Below are positions 25,957-35,046 of a stretch of DNA of 55,973 bases, piece by piece. Below the pieces are notes generated by a model. The model was not told where the DNA came from, made no database searches, and saw only the letters and a list, made by a program, of their open reading frames with translations. Source of the stretch: Actinomycetota bacterium (GTDB lineage: Bacteria > Actinomycetota > Thermoleophilia > Gaiellales > Gaiellaceae); the NCBI GenBank assembly GCA_005884575.1, contig VAWW01000057.1, positions 1 through 55,973 on the forward strand, written 5' to 3'. Each line of letters starts with the position of its first letter. Position 1 is the first letter of the stretch. Position numbers and translations under genes: made by a program.

Positions 25957-26735
25957 GCCGCCTCGTCCTCCTCGAGCGCCTTGATCGTCTCGGAGTAGAG
26001 CAGCTCGAGGATTCTCCGCTTCAGTTCGGTGAACCCCTCGGAGGTGAGCAGCTCGAAGCCGCGGGGACGCGCGAGCGGCACGTCGAACTCGGCGCGGATG
26101 TGTCCGGGCCGCGCCGACATCACGAGCACGCGGTCCGAGAGGAAGATGGCCTCGTCGACGTCGTGGGTGATGAAGACGACCGTGCGCCCCTCCTGCTCCC
26201 AGACGTCGAGCAGCCATTGCTGCATGCGCAGCCGGGTCTGAGAGTCGAGCGCGCCGAACGGCTCGTCGAGCAGCATCACGTCCTTGTGGACGGCGAGCGT
26301 CCGCATCAGCGCGACGCGCTGACGCATCCCGCCGGAGAGCGCGTGCGGATAGTGGTCGACGAACTCGCCGAGACCGTAGCGCTCCGCGAGGGCGACGGCC
26401 TCCGCCCGGTCGCGCTTCGTGGCGCGGCCGGTGAGCGACGCGCCGAGGACGATGTTTCCGGTTACGGTGCGCCACGGCAGCAGCAGATCTTTCTGCAGCA
26501 TGTAGCCGACGTGGCCCGTGCTGCCCGTCACGTCGCGGCCGTCGAGCAGGATGCGCCCCTCGGTCGGCCGGATCAGACCCGAGATGACGTTGAAGAGCGT
26601 GCTCTTGCCGCAACCGGAGGGGCCGACGAGCGAGACGAATTCACCTTCGCGGACCTCGAGCGAGGTCGAGGCGAGCGCCGGCGTCGACCCGAAGGCGTGG
26701 CGGACGTTCTCGACCTGGAGCTTGGCCTGCTGCAT
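25953..26735 (-). CDS. NitT/TauT-type ABC ATPase
   Basis: 260 aa from ATG at 26735. Walker A VGPSGCGKST (about 38-47), Q-loop GYMLQKDLLLPW, signature LSGGMRQRVALMR, Walker B VMLLDEPFGALD and His-switch VVFITHDVDEA are all intact. Closest in pattern to SsuB/TauB/ThiZ ATPases. First gene of the importer operon and coupled to the permease by a 4-bp overlap. Preceded by a 142-bp leader with strong hairpins. Confidence 0.94.
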   Translation of the reverse strand: MQQAKLQVENVRHAFGSTPALASTSLEVREGEFVSLVGPSGCGKSTLFNVISGLIRPTEGRILLDGRDVTGSTGHVGYMLQKDLLLPWRTVTGNIVLGASLTGRATKRDRAEAVALAERYGLGEFVDHYPHALSGGMRQRVALMRTLAVHKDVMLLDEPFGALDSQTRLRMQQWLLDVWEQEGRTVVFITHDVDEAIFLSDRVLVMSARPGHIRAEFDVPLARPRGFELLTSEGFTELKRRILELLYSETIKALEEDEAA

Positions 26736-26877
26736 CGGGTTCGGGCGCGAGTCTAGATCCCGTCGGGTCGACCGGTCGTTTCAGACGGACGTGCGGGCTG
26801 GCCCGCACGTCCTGATGACGGCGCCGCAAGCGGCGCCTCGGCGGGGGACTCTAGGGGCGACTACGCCGGGACTCTAG
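26736..26877 (-). promoter_or_regulatory. Structured leader of the importer operon with repeated 10-mers
   Basis: Contains two strong hairpins: 26787-26812 (GGACGTGCGGGC/GCCCGCACGTCC) and 26820-26837 (GGCGCCGC, AA, GCGGCGCC). Two direct copies of GGGACTCTAG (26845-26854 and 26868-26877) are spaced 23 bp start to start. Near the ATPase gene (26750-26765) a GAGTCTAGATCCCG segment could pair with the repeat region (UCCC/GGGA and CUAG/CUAG). Neither hairpin is followed by a T-run on the minus strand. It could be an operator plus attenuator or an undescribed RNA element; it matches no riboswitch consensus I know. Confidence 0.45.
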
Positions 26878-27438
26878 TTATGCGGCGAGCGCGCGGAGAT
26901 CGGTCACCGCGCGGCCGAGGAGGTTCTCGCGCAGGTCGAACAGGCCGGCCCAGAGCGACGCGCCGTCGATCGAGGCCTCCGCCCGGGCGCGGTCGGCGAG
27001 CCCTTCGAGCGCCCGAATCAGGACGGCGAGCTCGAGATAGGCCTGTGCGACGCGGACGTGCGAGACGCGGACGCCCGCGCGGCTCAGCACGGGCTCCCAG
27101 TCGAGCAGCTCGGCAGCGCCCGGCGCGCCGTACCACGAGCTGCCCTCGGCGTCCGGCGGCTCGAGCTCGAGCAGGTAGCGCTCGAGGGGGCGCTCGAGAC
27201 CGGCCAGAGCCGTCTCGGTCCGGTCGGCGGCCCGGCGCAGCGCGGCCTGCCGCGCACCGGCCGTCGCCGGACGGGCGTCGCCGCGGGCCCAGCGCTCGAG
27301 CAGCCGGCAGAACGCGAGCGCCGAGGCCTCGCACGCGCCGAGCTGTGCGATCAACTTGCGCGCCGTGGCATCGGTCGCGGCGTGATCCTCGATCACGTCC
27401 GCCCACGTCGGGACGTAGCGGGTTCCGCGAATGCTCAT
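26878..27438 (-). CDS. Hypothetical helical protein co-transcribed with RNase J
   Basis: 186 aa from ATG at 27438, overlapping the RNase J stop as ATGA. Almost entirely alpha-helical by composition (long Ala/Leu/Arg/Glu runs), no membrane helix, no Cys cluster and no motif I recognise. Four helices might form a bundle (about 20-50, 60-90, 115-150, 155-180), resembling ferritin-like or PadR-C-terminal bundles only in general shape. The coupling suggests expression with RNase J, but a functional link is unproven. Confidence 0.75.
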   Translation of the reverse strand: MSIRGTRYVPTWADVIEDHAATDATARKLIAQLGACEASALAFCRLLERWARGDARPATAGARQAALRRAADRTETALAGLERPLERYLLELEPPDAEGSSWYGAPGAAELLDWEPVLSRAGVRVSHVRVAQAYLELAVLIRALEGLADRARAEASIDGASLWAGLFDLRENLLGRAVTDLRALAA

Positions 27439-29099
27439 ACCTCTACCAGTACAGGAAGGATCATCGGCCGTCGACCCGTGCGGTCGTAGATGACGCCGCC
27501 GAGCGCGTCGTGCAGGTGCTCCTGGAGCAGCTTGATCTCGTCGACGTCATCCGCGAGAAGCTCCTCGAGCACGCGCCGTGCCTCCGCGCGGAGCTCCTCG
27601 AGCAGCGTGTCGGCCGCGTCGCCGAAGCCACGCGCGATCAGCTCCGGCGGCGCGGTCATTCCACCGCCGTTCGACGCGGCGAGCGTGGCGACCACGATCA
27701 GGATGCCGTCCTCCGACAGCCGCCGGCGGTCGCGCAGCGCGACATCCTGGACGTCTCCGACGCCCAGCCCGTCGACGAACGTGACGCCGGCCTGGACCTC
27801 GTCGACGATCCGCGCGCCGCTGCGGGTCAGCTCGACGACGGAGCCGTTCTCCGCGAGCACGATCGAGCTGGCCGGCACGCCCGCGTCGCGCGCGAGCTGC
27901 GCGTGGGCGGCCAGCATCCGGAACTCGCCGTGCACCGGCATCACCGCGCGCGGACGCAGAAGCGCGAGAATCGTGCGGAGCTCCTCCGCGCGCCCGTGGC
28001 CGGAGACGTGGACGGGCGCGTTGTCCTCGTGCAGGACCTCCGCCCCGGCCTTCGCGAGCCGGTTGATCGCGTCGTGCACGCGCAGCTCGTTCCCCGGGAT
28101 CGGCTTCGCCGAGATGATCACGGTGTCGCCGCGCTCGACGGCGACGGCCGGATGGTCGTTGTACGCGATCCGTGTCAACGCCGACATCGGCTCACCCTGG
28201 CTGCCGGTGCACAGGATCATCTGCTCGTCCGGCGGCAGCTCCGCGAGCTCGTGCGGGCGCAGCAGCACGCCTTCTGGCACCTCCAAATAGCCGAGGTTGC
28301 GGGCGATGTTCAGGTTCTTCCGCATCGAGCGGCCGACGAGCGCGACCTTGCGGTTGCACTGGATTGCGACGTCGACGGCCTGCTGCATGCGATGGACGTT
28401 CGACGCGAAGGACGAGATGAGCACGCGTCCCGTGCGCTGCGGGATGATCTGGCGAAAGGCCTCGCCGACGACGCGCTCGGACTGGGTCACGCCCGGCCGC
28501 TCGGCGTTCGTCGAGTCGCCGAGCAACAGGTCGACGCCGCGGTTCCCGAGCTCCGCGAGCTTGCCGACGTCCGTCTTCATGCCGTCGATCGGCGTGTGGT
28601 CGATCTTGTAGTCGCCTGTGTGCACGATCCGGCCGCCGGGCGTGTCGATCGCGATCGCGACCGAGTCCGGAATCGAGTGCGCCATGCGGACGAACTCGAT
28701 CCGGAACGGGCCGATCTCGATCGGGCCCTGCTCCGGCTCGGCTTCGCGCAGCTCTGCCTCGCGCAGCAGTCCGTGCTCGTCGAGCTTCGACTTGACGAGG
28801 CCCATCGTCAGCCGGGTCGCCCACACCTCGCGGATCCGGACCTCACGCATCAGGTAGGGCAGCGAGCCGACGTGATCCTCGTGCCCGTGCGTCAGCAGCA
28901 CGGCCCGGATCATGTGCTCGCGCTCGCGCAGGTAGCCGAAGTCCGGCAGGACGAGGTCGACGCCGAGGTGCTCGTCCCTCGGGAAGGCGAGTCCGGCGTC
29001 GATCACGATGATCGAGTCGTCCGCCTCGATCACGGTCATGTTCTTGCCGACCTCGCCGAGGCCGCCGAGCGGGATGATCCGGGTGGAAGCGCCGTTCAC
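27435..29099 (-). CDS. rnj: Ribonuclease J
   Basis: 554 aa from GTG at 29099 (NGASTRIIPLGGLGEVGKNM follows, the family N-terminus); codons upstream to 29207 are shadow-like. Metallo-beta-lactamase zinc motif HGHEDH at 71-76, then VHTGDYKIDHTP, LLGDSTNAERPG, ISSFASNVHRM (beta-CASP region), CTGSQGEPMSAL, VHVSGHGRAEEL and VMPVHGEFRML. RNase J has 5'-3' exonuclease and endonuclease activity in mRNA decay and rRNA processing. Frequently next to dapA in actinobacteria, as here. Confidence 0.96.
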   Translation of the reverse strand: MNGASTRIIPLGGLGEVGKNMTVIEADDSIIVIDAGLAFPRDEHLGVDLVLPDFGYLREREHMIRAVLLTHGHEDHVGSLPYLMREVRIREVWATRLTMGLVKSKLDEHGLLREAELREAEPEQGPIEIGPFRIEFVRMAHSIPDSVAIAIDTPGGRIVHTGDYKIDHTPIDGMKTDVGKLAELGNRGVDLLLGDSTNAERPGVTQSERVVGEAFRQIIPQRTGRVLISSFASNVHRMQQAVDVAIQCNRKVALVGRSMRKNLNIARNLGYLEVPEGVLLRPHELAELPPDEQMILCTGSQGEPMSALTRIAYNDHPAVAVERGDTVIISAKPIPGNELRVHDAINRLAKAGAEVLHEDNAPVHVSGHGRAEELRTILALLRPRAVMPVHGEFRMLAAHAQLARDAGVPASSIVLAENGSVVELTRSGARIVDEVQAGVTFVDGLGVGDVQDVALRDRRRLSEDGILIVVATLAASNGGGMTAPPELIARGFGDAADTLLEELRAEARRVLEELLADDVDEIKLLQEHLHDALGGVIYDRTGRRPMILPVLVEV

Positions 29100-29216
29100 C
29101 GAGCCAGTGTAGGCCGCCCGGGCCGCTCGATGCCTCGCCGCGGCAACGGCACTGCTCGCAACGAGCTCCCTCGGTCGCGGGGTGTCCACCGCCGGTTTTG
29201 CCCTCAAAACGTGCCC

Positions 29217-29336
29217 ATGCGGCTGAAATTACAAGCGGCGCGCGTGCGGCATCTGCTCGCTCTGGGCGTGCTTGCGGCCCCGGCCGCCGCCGCGGCCGGC
29301 TCGGCCTCCGGGGACCGCATCAATGTCCTCGTCTAA
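29217..29336 (+). CDS. Possible 39-aa secreted peptide (weak)
   Basis: ATG CGG CTG AAA TTA ... TAA encodes a short basic N-terminus, a hydrophobic Leu/Ala-rich core and an Ala-X-Ala-like end, i.e. a signal-peptide shape followed by only about ten residues. No ribosome-binding site is evident, and Ala/Leu-rich readings arise by chance in this GC-rich DNA. Listed because the 230-bp RNase J upstream region has no better explanation. Confidence 0.15.
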   Translation: MRLKLQAARVRHLLALGVLAAPAAAAAGSASGDRINVLV

Positions 29337-29488
29337 GGAACGGCACCCGTGGACGTCCCCGCGATCAGCGTCCCTGCGACCGGCGCCAGGAGGAATGTGA
29401 CGCCGCCGAAGACGGCGACGACGAGACCCGAGGTGGAGAACAAGAACCCGCGGACGTACGCCCCGCCCCCGCGCGTGCGAGTCGCCAT
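29333..29488 (-). CDS. Small membrane protein downstream of dapA
   Basis: 51 aa from ATG at 29488, three bases past the dapA stop. It begins MATRTRGGGAYVRGF and then forms one long or two short hydrophobic segments (LFSTSGLVVAVFGGVTFLL and APVAGTLIAGTSTGAV). The position, orientation and basic-then-hydrophobic layout argue for a real small membrane protein in the dap unit. No strong ribosome-binding site; it may be translated by coupling with dapA. Family unknown. Confidence 0.45.
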   Translation of the reverse strand: MATRTRGGGAYVRGFLFSTSGLVVAVFGGVTFLLAPVAGTLIAGTSTGAVP

Positions 29489-29491
29489 TCG

Positions 29492-30400
29492 CTACGCCGC
29501 AGCGGGCTCGGCGATCCCGAGACGCTCGAGGCAACCCCGGATGCGGCCGACTTCGTCCTCGGTCGCGTCGACGAGCGGCAACCTCAGACCGCCGACGTCG
29601 TGGCCGAGCAGGTTCAGGGCGGCCTTGACAGCGATCGGGTTCGTCTGGACCTTCAGGAGGTCGTAGGCCGGCCGCAGCTCCGCATCGAGCTGACGCGCGC
29701 GCTCGGTCTCGCCGCTCCGGTAAGCGCTCACCATCTCCTTCACCCGCGGTCCGACGAGATGGGTATGGACGCACACGCCGCCGACGCCGCCGAGCTCGAG
29801 GAACGGGTGGACGAGGACGTCATCGCCCGCGTACAGGGCGAGGTCGGTCTCGGCGACGATGCGCCGCGCCTCATCGAGGTCGTCGTTCGCCTGCTTGACC
29901 GCGCGGACGGTCGGGATCTCCGCGAGCTCGACGATCGTCTCCGGCTCGATGTTCACGACGACACGGCCGGGGATGTTGTAGACGACGATCGGCCGGTCGC
30001 TGACCGCGCCGATCGCCTTGAAGTGCTCGACGATCCCGCGCTGCGGCGGCTTGTTGTAGTACGGCGTGACGACGAGGAAGCCGTCGACGCCGAGCGCGTG
30101 TGCCTTCTCGGTGAGATGAATCGAGTGCGCGGTCGAATACGTGCCGGTGCCGGCGATCACGGTCGCGCGGTCGCCGACCGCGTCGACGGCCGCGGCGAAC
30201 AGTGCGAGGCGCTCCTCGTCGGCAAGCGTCGGAGACTCGCCGGTCGTGCCCGCGACGACGAGCCCGTCGGAGCCGTGGTCGACGAGGTGGCGTGCGAGCT
30301 CCTGGAAGCGGTCGAGGTGGAGCGAACCGTCCGCACGAAACGGCGTGACGATCGCCGTCAGAACCTCGCCGAGCATCGCTGGGATCTTACTCCGCCCCAT
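29492..30400 (-). CDS. dapA: 4-hydroxy-tetrahydrodipicolinate synthase
   Basis: 302 aa if the ATG at 30400 is used, which has GAGGGA 6 nt upstream; an ATG at 30376 would start MLGEVLTAIVTPF, closer to the usual N-terminus but without a well-spaced site. TIM barrel with VAGTTGESPTL, TPYYNKPPQRG, YNIPGRVVV and the Schiff-base lysine in TVRAVKQAND. Condenses pyruvate and aspartate semialdehyde, the first committed step to lysine and diaminopimelate. dapB lies 128 bp upstream on the same strand, so the two probably form one pathway unit with the M16 protease and pnp ahead. Confidence 0.95.
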   Translation of the reverse strand: MGRSKIPAMLGEVLTAIVTPFRADGSLHLDRFQELARHLVDHGSDGLVVAGTTGESPTLADEERLALFAAAVDAVGDRATVIAGTGTYSTAHSIHLTEKAHALGVDGFLVVTPYYNKPPQRGIVEHFKAIGAVSDRPIVVYNIPGRVVVNIEPETIVELAEIPTVRAVKQANDDLDEARRIVAETDLALYAGDDVLVHPFLELGGVGGVCVHTHLVGPRVKEMVSAYRSGETERARQLDAELRPAYDLLKVQTNPIAVKAALNLLGHDVGGLRLPLVDATEDEVGRIRGCLERLGIAEPAAA

Positions 30401-30528
30401 CCCGGTTCCCTCTTTCTGGTACTCGCGCGCGTCTTAACCCGGGTCCCGACCCTCCCCCCTGCTCACGCTCGAGCGTAACCGGAAAAAGCGCACGCGTGTG
30501 TCACGGTACCGTCACGGAAGTGTGACTT

Positions 30529-31158
30529 CTACAGCAGCGATTCGAGGCCGACGGTCAGGCCCGGCGGCAGTTCCGGCAGCCGTTCCAGCGCAAGAAGCAC
30601 CCCCGGTACGAACGCATCGCGGGTGAACGTGTCGTGACGGATCGTCAGCAGCTGTCCCTCGCCGGCGAGCAGCACCTCCTGGTGCGCGACGAGCCCGGGG
30701 AGCCGGACCGAATGGATCGCCGCTCCGTCCGGAACGAGCTCCGCGGTCGCCTTCGCCGTGCCCGACGGCGCGTCGCGCTTCGCCTCGTTGTGCAGCTCCA
30801 CGATCTCGACACGGGGCAAGTACGCCGCGGCCTCGGCGGTGAAGCGCATCATCAGTACCGCGCCGATCGCGAAGTTGGGCGCCTGAAAGAGCGCCAGTCC
30901 GCGGTCGCGCGCGAGCTCGCCGAGCGGCGCGAGGTCGCAACCGGTCGTCCCGACGACGCACGGCACGTCCTGCTCGAGCGCCGCCCGCACGTTCTCCGCG
31001 ACGGCGTCGGGCGCGGTGAAGTCGACCGCCGCGTCGAATCCGGCCACGTCGATCGGGTCTCCGAGCTCGAATCCCCGCACCTCGTGTCCCGCGGCCTCGA
31101 GCGCGGGCACGAGCGTCCGGCCGACCTTCCCGTCCCGGCCGAACAGCGCGACCTTCAT
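30529..31158 (-). CDS. dapB: 4-hydroxy-tetrahydrodipicolinate reductase
   Basis: 209 aa from ATG at 31158, overlapping the M16 stop as ATGA. MKVALFGRDGKVGRTLV is the N-terminal NAD(P)-binding loop; AAVDFTAPDAV, VVGTTGCD, QAPNFAIGAVLMMRF and the signature VEIVELHNEAKRDAPSGTA follow. It catalyses the second dedicated step to diaminopimelate. It is shorter than the common 240-270 aa form; the central insert and parts of the N-domain are compact, as in other short actinobacterial versions. Confidence 0.95.
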   Translation of the reverse strand: MKVALFGRDGKVGRTLVPALEAAGHEVRGFELGDPIDVAGFDAAVDFTAPDAVAENVRAALEQDVPCVVGTTGCDLAPLGELARDRGLALFQAPNFAIGAVLMMRFTAEAAAYLPRVEIVELHNEAKRDAPSGTAKATAELVPDGAAIHSVRLPGLVAHQEVLLAGEGQLLTIRHDTFTRDAFVPGVLLALERLPELPPGLTVGLESLL

Positions 31159-32450
31159 GCCGCGACGCGGCGGAGCAGCTCCGGGTTGACGCGCTCGACC
31201 GCGGCGCGGAAGCGCTTCTCCTCGGGGCCGACGCCGGACACCGACAGCCGCTCGGGAACGAGCAGCAGCGACGCAAGCTCGCCGATCGCCTCGGCCTCGA
31301 CTGCGTCGATCTCGGCGATGATCCGGTCGAAGCCGAGCAGCTCCGTATCCGTGACGACGGACTTGCCGAGTCGGGTCATCCGATTCGACGTCGACTCCAT
31401 CGAGAGCATGATCCGGCCCTTCAGGTTCTCCTTTGCCCGCTCGAGCTCGCGCGGCCGCAGATTGCCCGCGGCGATCTCGGCGATCTGCTCGGCGCAGATC
31501 TCGAGGCAGGCGGCGACGTTCTCCTCGCGCGTCCCGAGGTAGATCCCCATCAGCCCGGTGTCGGTGTACTGCGACGCGAAGCTGTAGACGGCGTACGCCA
31601 TCCCGCGCTTCTCGCGGATCTCCTGGAAGAGCCGGGACGACGCCGAGCCGCCGAGGATCCCGTCGAGCAGCGAGGCGGCGAAGCGGCGCCGGTCCGAGCG
31701 CGCTATCCCCGGCGCGCCGATGCAGAGGTGGTACTGCTCGGTGTCCTTGCGCGCGAAGCGCAGGCCGGGCGGAGGAGTCTTCACGAGCGGCGACCGGAGG
31801 CGCGGGCCCTTGGCCGGCGGCTGTGCGCGACGCTCGTGCACGCGCTCGAGCAGCCGCAGCAGGCGGTCGTGCGTGATGTTCCCGGCCGCCGAGATCACGA
31901 CATTTCCGCCGGCGTACGCCGTTCGGTGATAGTTGGCGATCGCGCGCCGGCTGATCGTGGAGATCACCTCCGCCGTTCCGATCACCGGCCGGCCGAGCGG
32001 ATGATTCCCGAACACCGCCTCGGAGAAGAGGTCGTGGACGAGCTCCTGCGGCGTGTCCTCGTACATCGCGATCTCCTCGAGCACGACCTCGCGCTCCTGG
32101 TCGAGGTCCGCCAGGCTCGGCGCGAAGACCATGTCGCACATCACGTCGAGCGCCGTCTCCACGTGTGCGTCCGGCACGCGTGAATAGACGACCGTGTGCT
32201 CGCGCGAGGTCGCGGCGTTCAGCTCGGCACCCATCGAGTCGAACGTCTCGGCGATCTCCTGCGCGGAGTACGAGCGAGAGCCCTTGAACAGCAGGTGCTC
32301 GATGAAGTGTGAGACCCCGGCGCGCTCCTCCCGCTCGTCGCGCGAGCCCGTGCCGATCCAGAACCCCAGCGCGACCGAGCGGACGCTCGGCACCTTCTCC
32401 GAGATGACTCGCTCACCGGAGTCGAGCTCGGACAGGGTGTACTTCTGCAC
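31155..32450 (-). CDS. M16 family (pitrilysin-like) zinc protease
   Basis: 431 aa from GTG at 32450 (QKYTLSELDSGERVI follows). The inverted zinc motif HFIEH is at 48-52 with the third ligand in the EREVVLEEIAMYEDTP helix (about 122-137). The inactive-like C-terminal half carries the conserved SRLFQEIREKRGMAYAVYS. It resembles the processing peptidase encoded beside pnp in many Gram-positive bacteria (ymfH/mlpA position). Likely cytoplasmic; the substrate is unknown. It overlaps dapB by 4 bp. Confidence 0.93.
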   Translation of the reverse strand: MQKYTLSELDSGERVISEKVPSVRSVALGFWIGTGSRDEREERAGVSHFIEHLLFKGSRSYSAQEIAETFDSMGAELNAATSREHTVVYSRVPDAHVETALDVMCDMVFAPSLADLDQEREVVLEEIAMYEDTPQELVHDLFSEAVFGNHPLGRPVIGTAEVISTISRRAIANYHRTAYAGGNVVISAAGNITHDRLLRLLERVHERRAQPPAKGPRLRSPLVKTPPPGLRFARKDTEQYHLCIGAPGIARSDRRRFAASLLDGILGGSASSRLFQEIREKRGMAYAVYSFASQYTDTGLMGIYLGTREENVAACLEICAEQIAEIAAGNLRPRELERAKENLKGRIMLSMESTSNRMTRLGKSVVTDTELLGFDRIIAEIDAVEAEAIGELASLLLVPERLSVSGVGPEEKRFRAAVERVNPELLRRVAA

Positions 32451-32468
32451 GCGCCGGATGGTACTAGC

Positions 32469-32495
32469 CGGAGGGCGGGTCTTCCCCGCCCTCCG
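32469..32495 (-). terminator. Strong hairpin between pnp and the M16 gene
   Basis: Perfect 11-bp stem CGGAGGGCGGG/CCCGCCCTCCG with a 5-nt loop (TCTTC on the plus strand). No T-run follows, so it may be a GC-type terminator or an mRNA-stabilising 3' end for pnp. Confidence 0.6.
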
Positions 32496-32517
32496 ATGTC
32501 TCGAGATTCGGGCCGGG

Positions 32518-35040
32518 CTAGCCCTCGCCGCTGCCGGCGCGGTCGCCACGCGGGCCGCCGCGACCGCCGCCGCGGCCACCGCGCCCGCCGCGACTGCGAT
32601 CGCCTTCGCGGCGCGGGCGCTCCTCCCGCTCCTCCCGCGGAGGCGCGTTCTTCGCCCGCTCGATCAACTCTTCCGGCTGGACGAGATTGCCGTTCTCGTG
32701 CTTCGCGACGAGCTTCAGCCCAATCCGGCCGCGGTCCTTGTCGACCTCCTGGACGACCACGTCCACGACGTCGCCGCGCTGCATGACGTCCTCGATGTGG
32801 CCGACCCGTCCGGGGCCGACGTTCGAGACATGCAGCAGGCCGTCGGTGCCCTTCTTCAGCTCGACGAACGCGCCGAACTGCGTCGTCTTGACGACCTTGC
32901 CGGTGTACGTGTCGCCGACCTCCGGCGACTTCGTGAGCGCTTCGATCGCCGAGATGGCGGCCTGCGCCTTCGTGCCGTCGGTCGCGTAGATGAGGATCGT
33001 ACCGTCCTCTTCGATGTCGATCTGGACGTCGTAGTCCGACTCGAGCGCGCGGATCGTCTCGCCGCCCTTGCCGATGACCATCCCGATGAACTCCGGGTTG
33101 ATCTTGATCGTCGAGATCCGCGGCGCGTGCTCGGCGAGCTCGGTGCGTACCGCGGGGATCGCCTCGAGCATCTTGTCGAGAATGAAGCCCCGGGCCCGCT
33201 TCGCCTGCGCGAGCGCATTCCGCATGATCTCCTGCGTGACGCCGGTGATCTTGATGTCCATCTGGAGCGCGGTGATCCCGTCACGCGTGCCTGCGACCTT
33301 GAAGTCCATGTCGCCCAGGTGATCCTCCGCGCCCTGGATGTCGGTGAGGATGACGTAGTCGTCACCCTCCTTGACGAGGCCCATCGCGATGCCGCTGACC
33401 GGCTCCTCGATCGGCACGCCGGCATCCATCAGCGCGAGCGTCGAGCCGCAGACCGAGCCCATCGACGACGAGCCGTTCGACTCGAGCGTCTCCGAGACGA
33501 TGCGGATCGTGTAGGGGAACTCGTCCGGCGGCGGGATCATCGCCTCGAGCGCCCGCTGCGCGAGCGCGCCGTGGCCGATGTCGCGACGCTTCGGGCCGCG
33601 CATGAAGCCGGTCTCCCCGACCGAGTAGGGCGGGAAGTTGTAGTGATGCATGAAGCGGCGCTCCTCCTCGAGGGAGAGGTCGTCGATGCGCTGCCCCTCC
33701 TTCGCGGTGCCGAGCGTGAGCGACGAGAGAATCTGCGTCTGGCCGCGCGTGAACAGGCCGGAGCCATGCGCACGCGGGTTGACGCCGACCTCGCACTCGA
33801 TCGGGCGGATCTCCTCGGTGCCGCGGCCGTCGGGCCGCCGCTTCTCGACCGCGATCTTCTTGCGAACGAGGTCCTTGTAGATCGCCTCGGCCGCGCGCTT
33901 GACGTAGCTCTTCGTGAGCGCGTCCTTGACGGCCGGTGCTCCCTCGTCGCCGACGACAGCAGGGCCGACCGGGAACGGCAGCTGCACGCTGTCGATGATC
34001 TTCTCGAACAGCAGGTGCCGCTTCGCGGCCTTCAGCCCCTTCGAGTCCTGTTCGGCGTCGGTCAGCGCCCGGAGCTCGTCGCCGAACCGCTCGCGCACGG
34101 GTCCCTCGACGGCGATCGAGCGCTGCCTCTCGAGCAGCATCTGGAGCGCCGACCGGACCTGGAGCTGCCGCTGGATGTCCTCGTCGGTCGAATCCATCGT
34201 CAGCGAGCCGGCGAGCTGCTCGGCGAGCTCCTCGACGACGGCGCCCGCTTCGCGGAGGCCGACCGACTGGATCCGCTCCCAGAGCGTGTGGCCGTGCTCG
34301 CGCTCGATCTCGGCGTAGAGCTCCATGTCGAGCCACTTCGGCTTGCCGGCCTGCCGCCGCAGATCCTCCTGCGCCTCGCAGAGCTTGACGATCTCGCCCT
34401 GCGCGAGTTCGAGCGCCTCGAGGATCGTCTCGTCCGAGGTCGGGTCGCCGCCCGCCTCGACCATCGTCAGCGCGTCCTTCGTGCCGACGACGATCAGGTC
34501 GAGGTTCGAGTCGTTCTCCACGTCCGGGAGCGTCGGGTTGACGACGAGCTCGCCGTCCACACGCCCGACCCGCACGGCGCCCACCGGCCCGAGGAAGGGC
34601 AGCGGCGAGAGCATCAGGGCGGCCGAGGCGCCGTTGATGCAGAGAATGTCGTGGGCTGTGATCAGATCCGCAGACAGGACCGTGCAGATCACCTGCACCT
34701 CGTTCTTGAAGCCCTTCGGCCAGAGCGGCCGGATCGGGCGATCGATCATCCGCGCGGTCAGGATCGCCTTCTCGGTCGGCCTTCCCTCGCGCTTGAAGAA
34801 GCCGCCCGGGATCTTGCCGGCGGCGTACATCCGCTCCTCGACGTCGACGGTGAGCGGGAAGAAGTCCGCGCCCTCGCGCGCCTCCATCCGGCCCTGAGCC
34901 GTCGCGAGCACCATGGTGTCTCCGCTGCGGACGACGACAGAGCCGTCCGCCTGCTTCGCCAGCTTGCCGGTCTCGAACGAGATCTCTTGGCCGCCGACGG
35001 TCACCGAGACCTTCGCGAGTCGCTCGGTGGCAATACTCAT
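32518..35040 (-). CDS. pnp: Polyribonucleotide nucleotidyltransferase (PNPase)
   Basis: 840 aa from ATG at 35040; GGAGGA lies 6 nt upstream. Two RNase PH domains (first about 15-155, second about 380-590 with the catalytic-region blocks RTTFTRGQTQ-like [12 protein letters not shown] and [20 protein letters not shown]), a helical linker, KH domain ([17 protein letters not shown]) and S1 domain ([20 protein letters not shown]). It ends with an Arg/Gly-rich tail of about 40 residues. It degrades RNA 3'-5' phosphorolytically and can add tails. Follows rpsO as in most bacteria. The leader contains a switchable hairpin described separately. Confidence 0.98.
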   Translation of the reverse strand: MSIATERLAKVSVTVGGQEISFETGKLAKQADGSVVVRSGDTMVLATAQGRMEAREGADFFPLTVDVEERMYAAGKIPGGFFKREGRPTEKAILTARMIDRPIRPLWPKGFKNEVQVICTVLSADLITAHDILCINGASAALMLSPLPFLGPVGAVRVGRVDGELVVNPTLPDVENDSNLDLIVVGTKDALTMVEAGGDPTSDETILEALELAQGEIVKLCEAQEDLRRQAGKPKWLDMELYAEIEREHGHTLWERIQSVGLREAGAVVEELAEQLAGSLTMDSTDEDIQRQLQVRSALQMLLERQRSIAVEGPVRERFGDELRALTDAEQDSKGLKAAKRHLLFEKIIDSVQLPFPVGPAVVGDEGAPAVKDALTKSYVKRAAEAIYKDLVRKKIAVEKRRPDGRGTEEIRPIECEVGVNPRAHGSGLFTRGQTQILSSLTLGTAKEGQRIDDLSLEEERRFMHHYNFPPYSVGETGFMRGPKRRDIGHGALAQRALEAMIPPPDEFPYTIRIVSETLESNGSSSMGSVCGSTLALMDAGVPIEEPVSGIAMGLVKEGDDYVILTDIQGAEDHLGDMDFKVAGTRDGITALQMDIKITGVTQEIMRNALAQAKRARGFILDKMLEAIPAVRTELAEHAPRISTIKINPEFIGMVIGKGGETIRALESDYDVQIDIEEDGTILIYATDGTKAQAAISAIEALTKSPEVGDTYTGKVVKTTQFGAFVELKKGTDGLLHVSNVGPGRVGHIEDVMQRGDVVDVVVQEVDKDRGRIGLKLVAKHENGNLVQPEELIERAKNAPPREEREERPRREGDRSRGGRGGRGGGRGGPRGDRAGSGEG

Positions 35041-35046
35041 CAATTG

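Noticed and set aside
26736..26877. TPP riboswitch upstream of the NMT1-type importer
   Set aside because: A GGCGTAG-like string is present but the CUGAGA and paired P4/P5 core are absent.
30482..30525. Terminator or operator between dapB and dapA (ACGGTACCGT palindrome, GTCAC/GTGAC repeats, T5 run)
   Set aside because: No stem directly abuts the T-run and the repeats are short; I cannot support a specific call.
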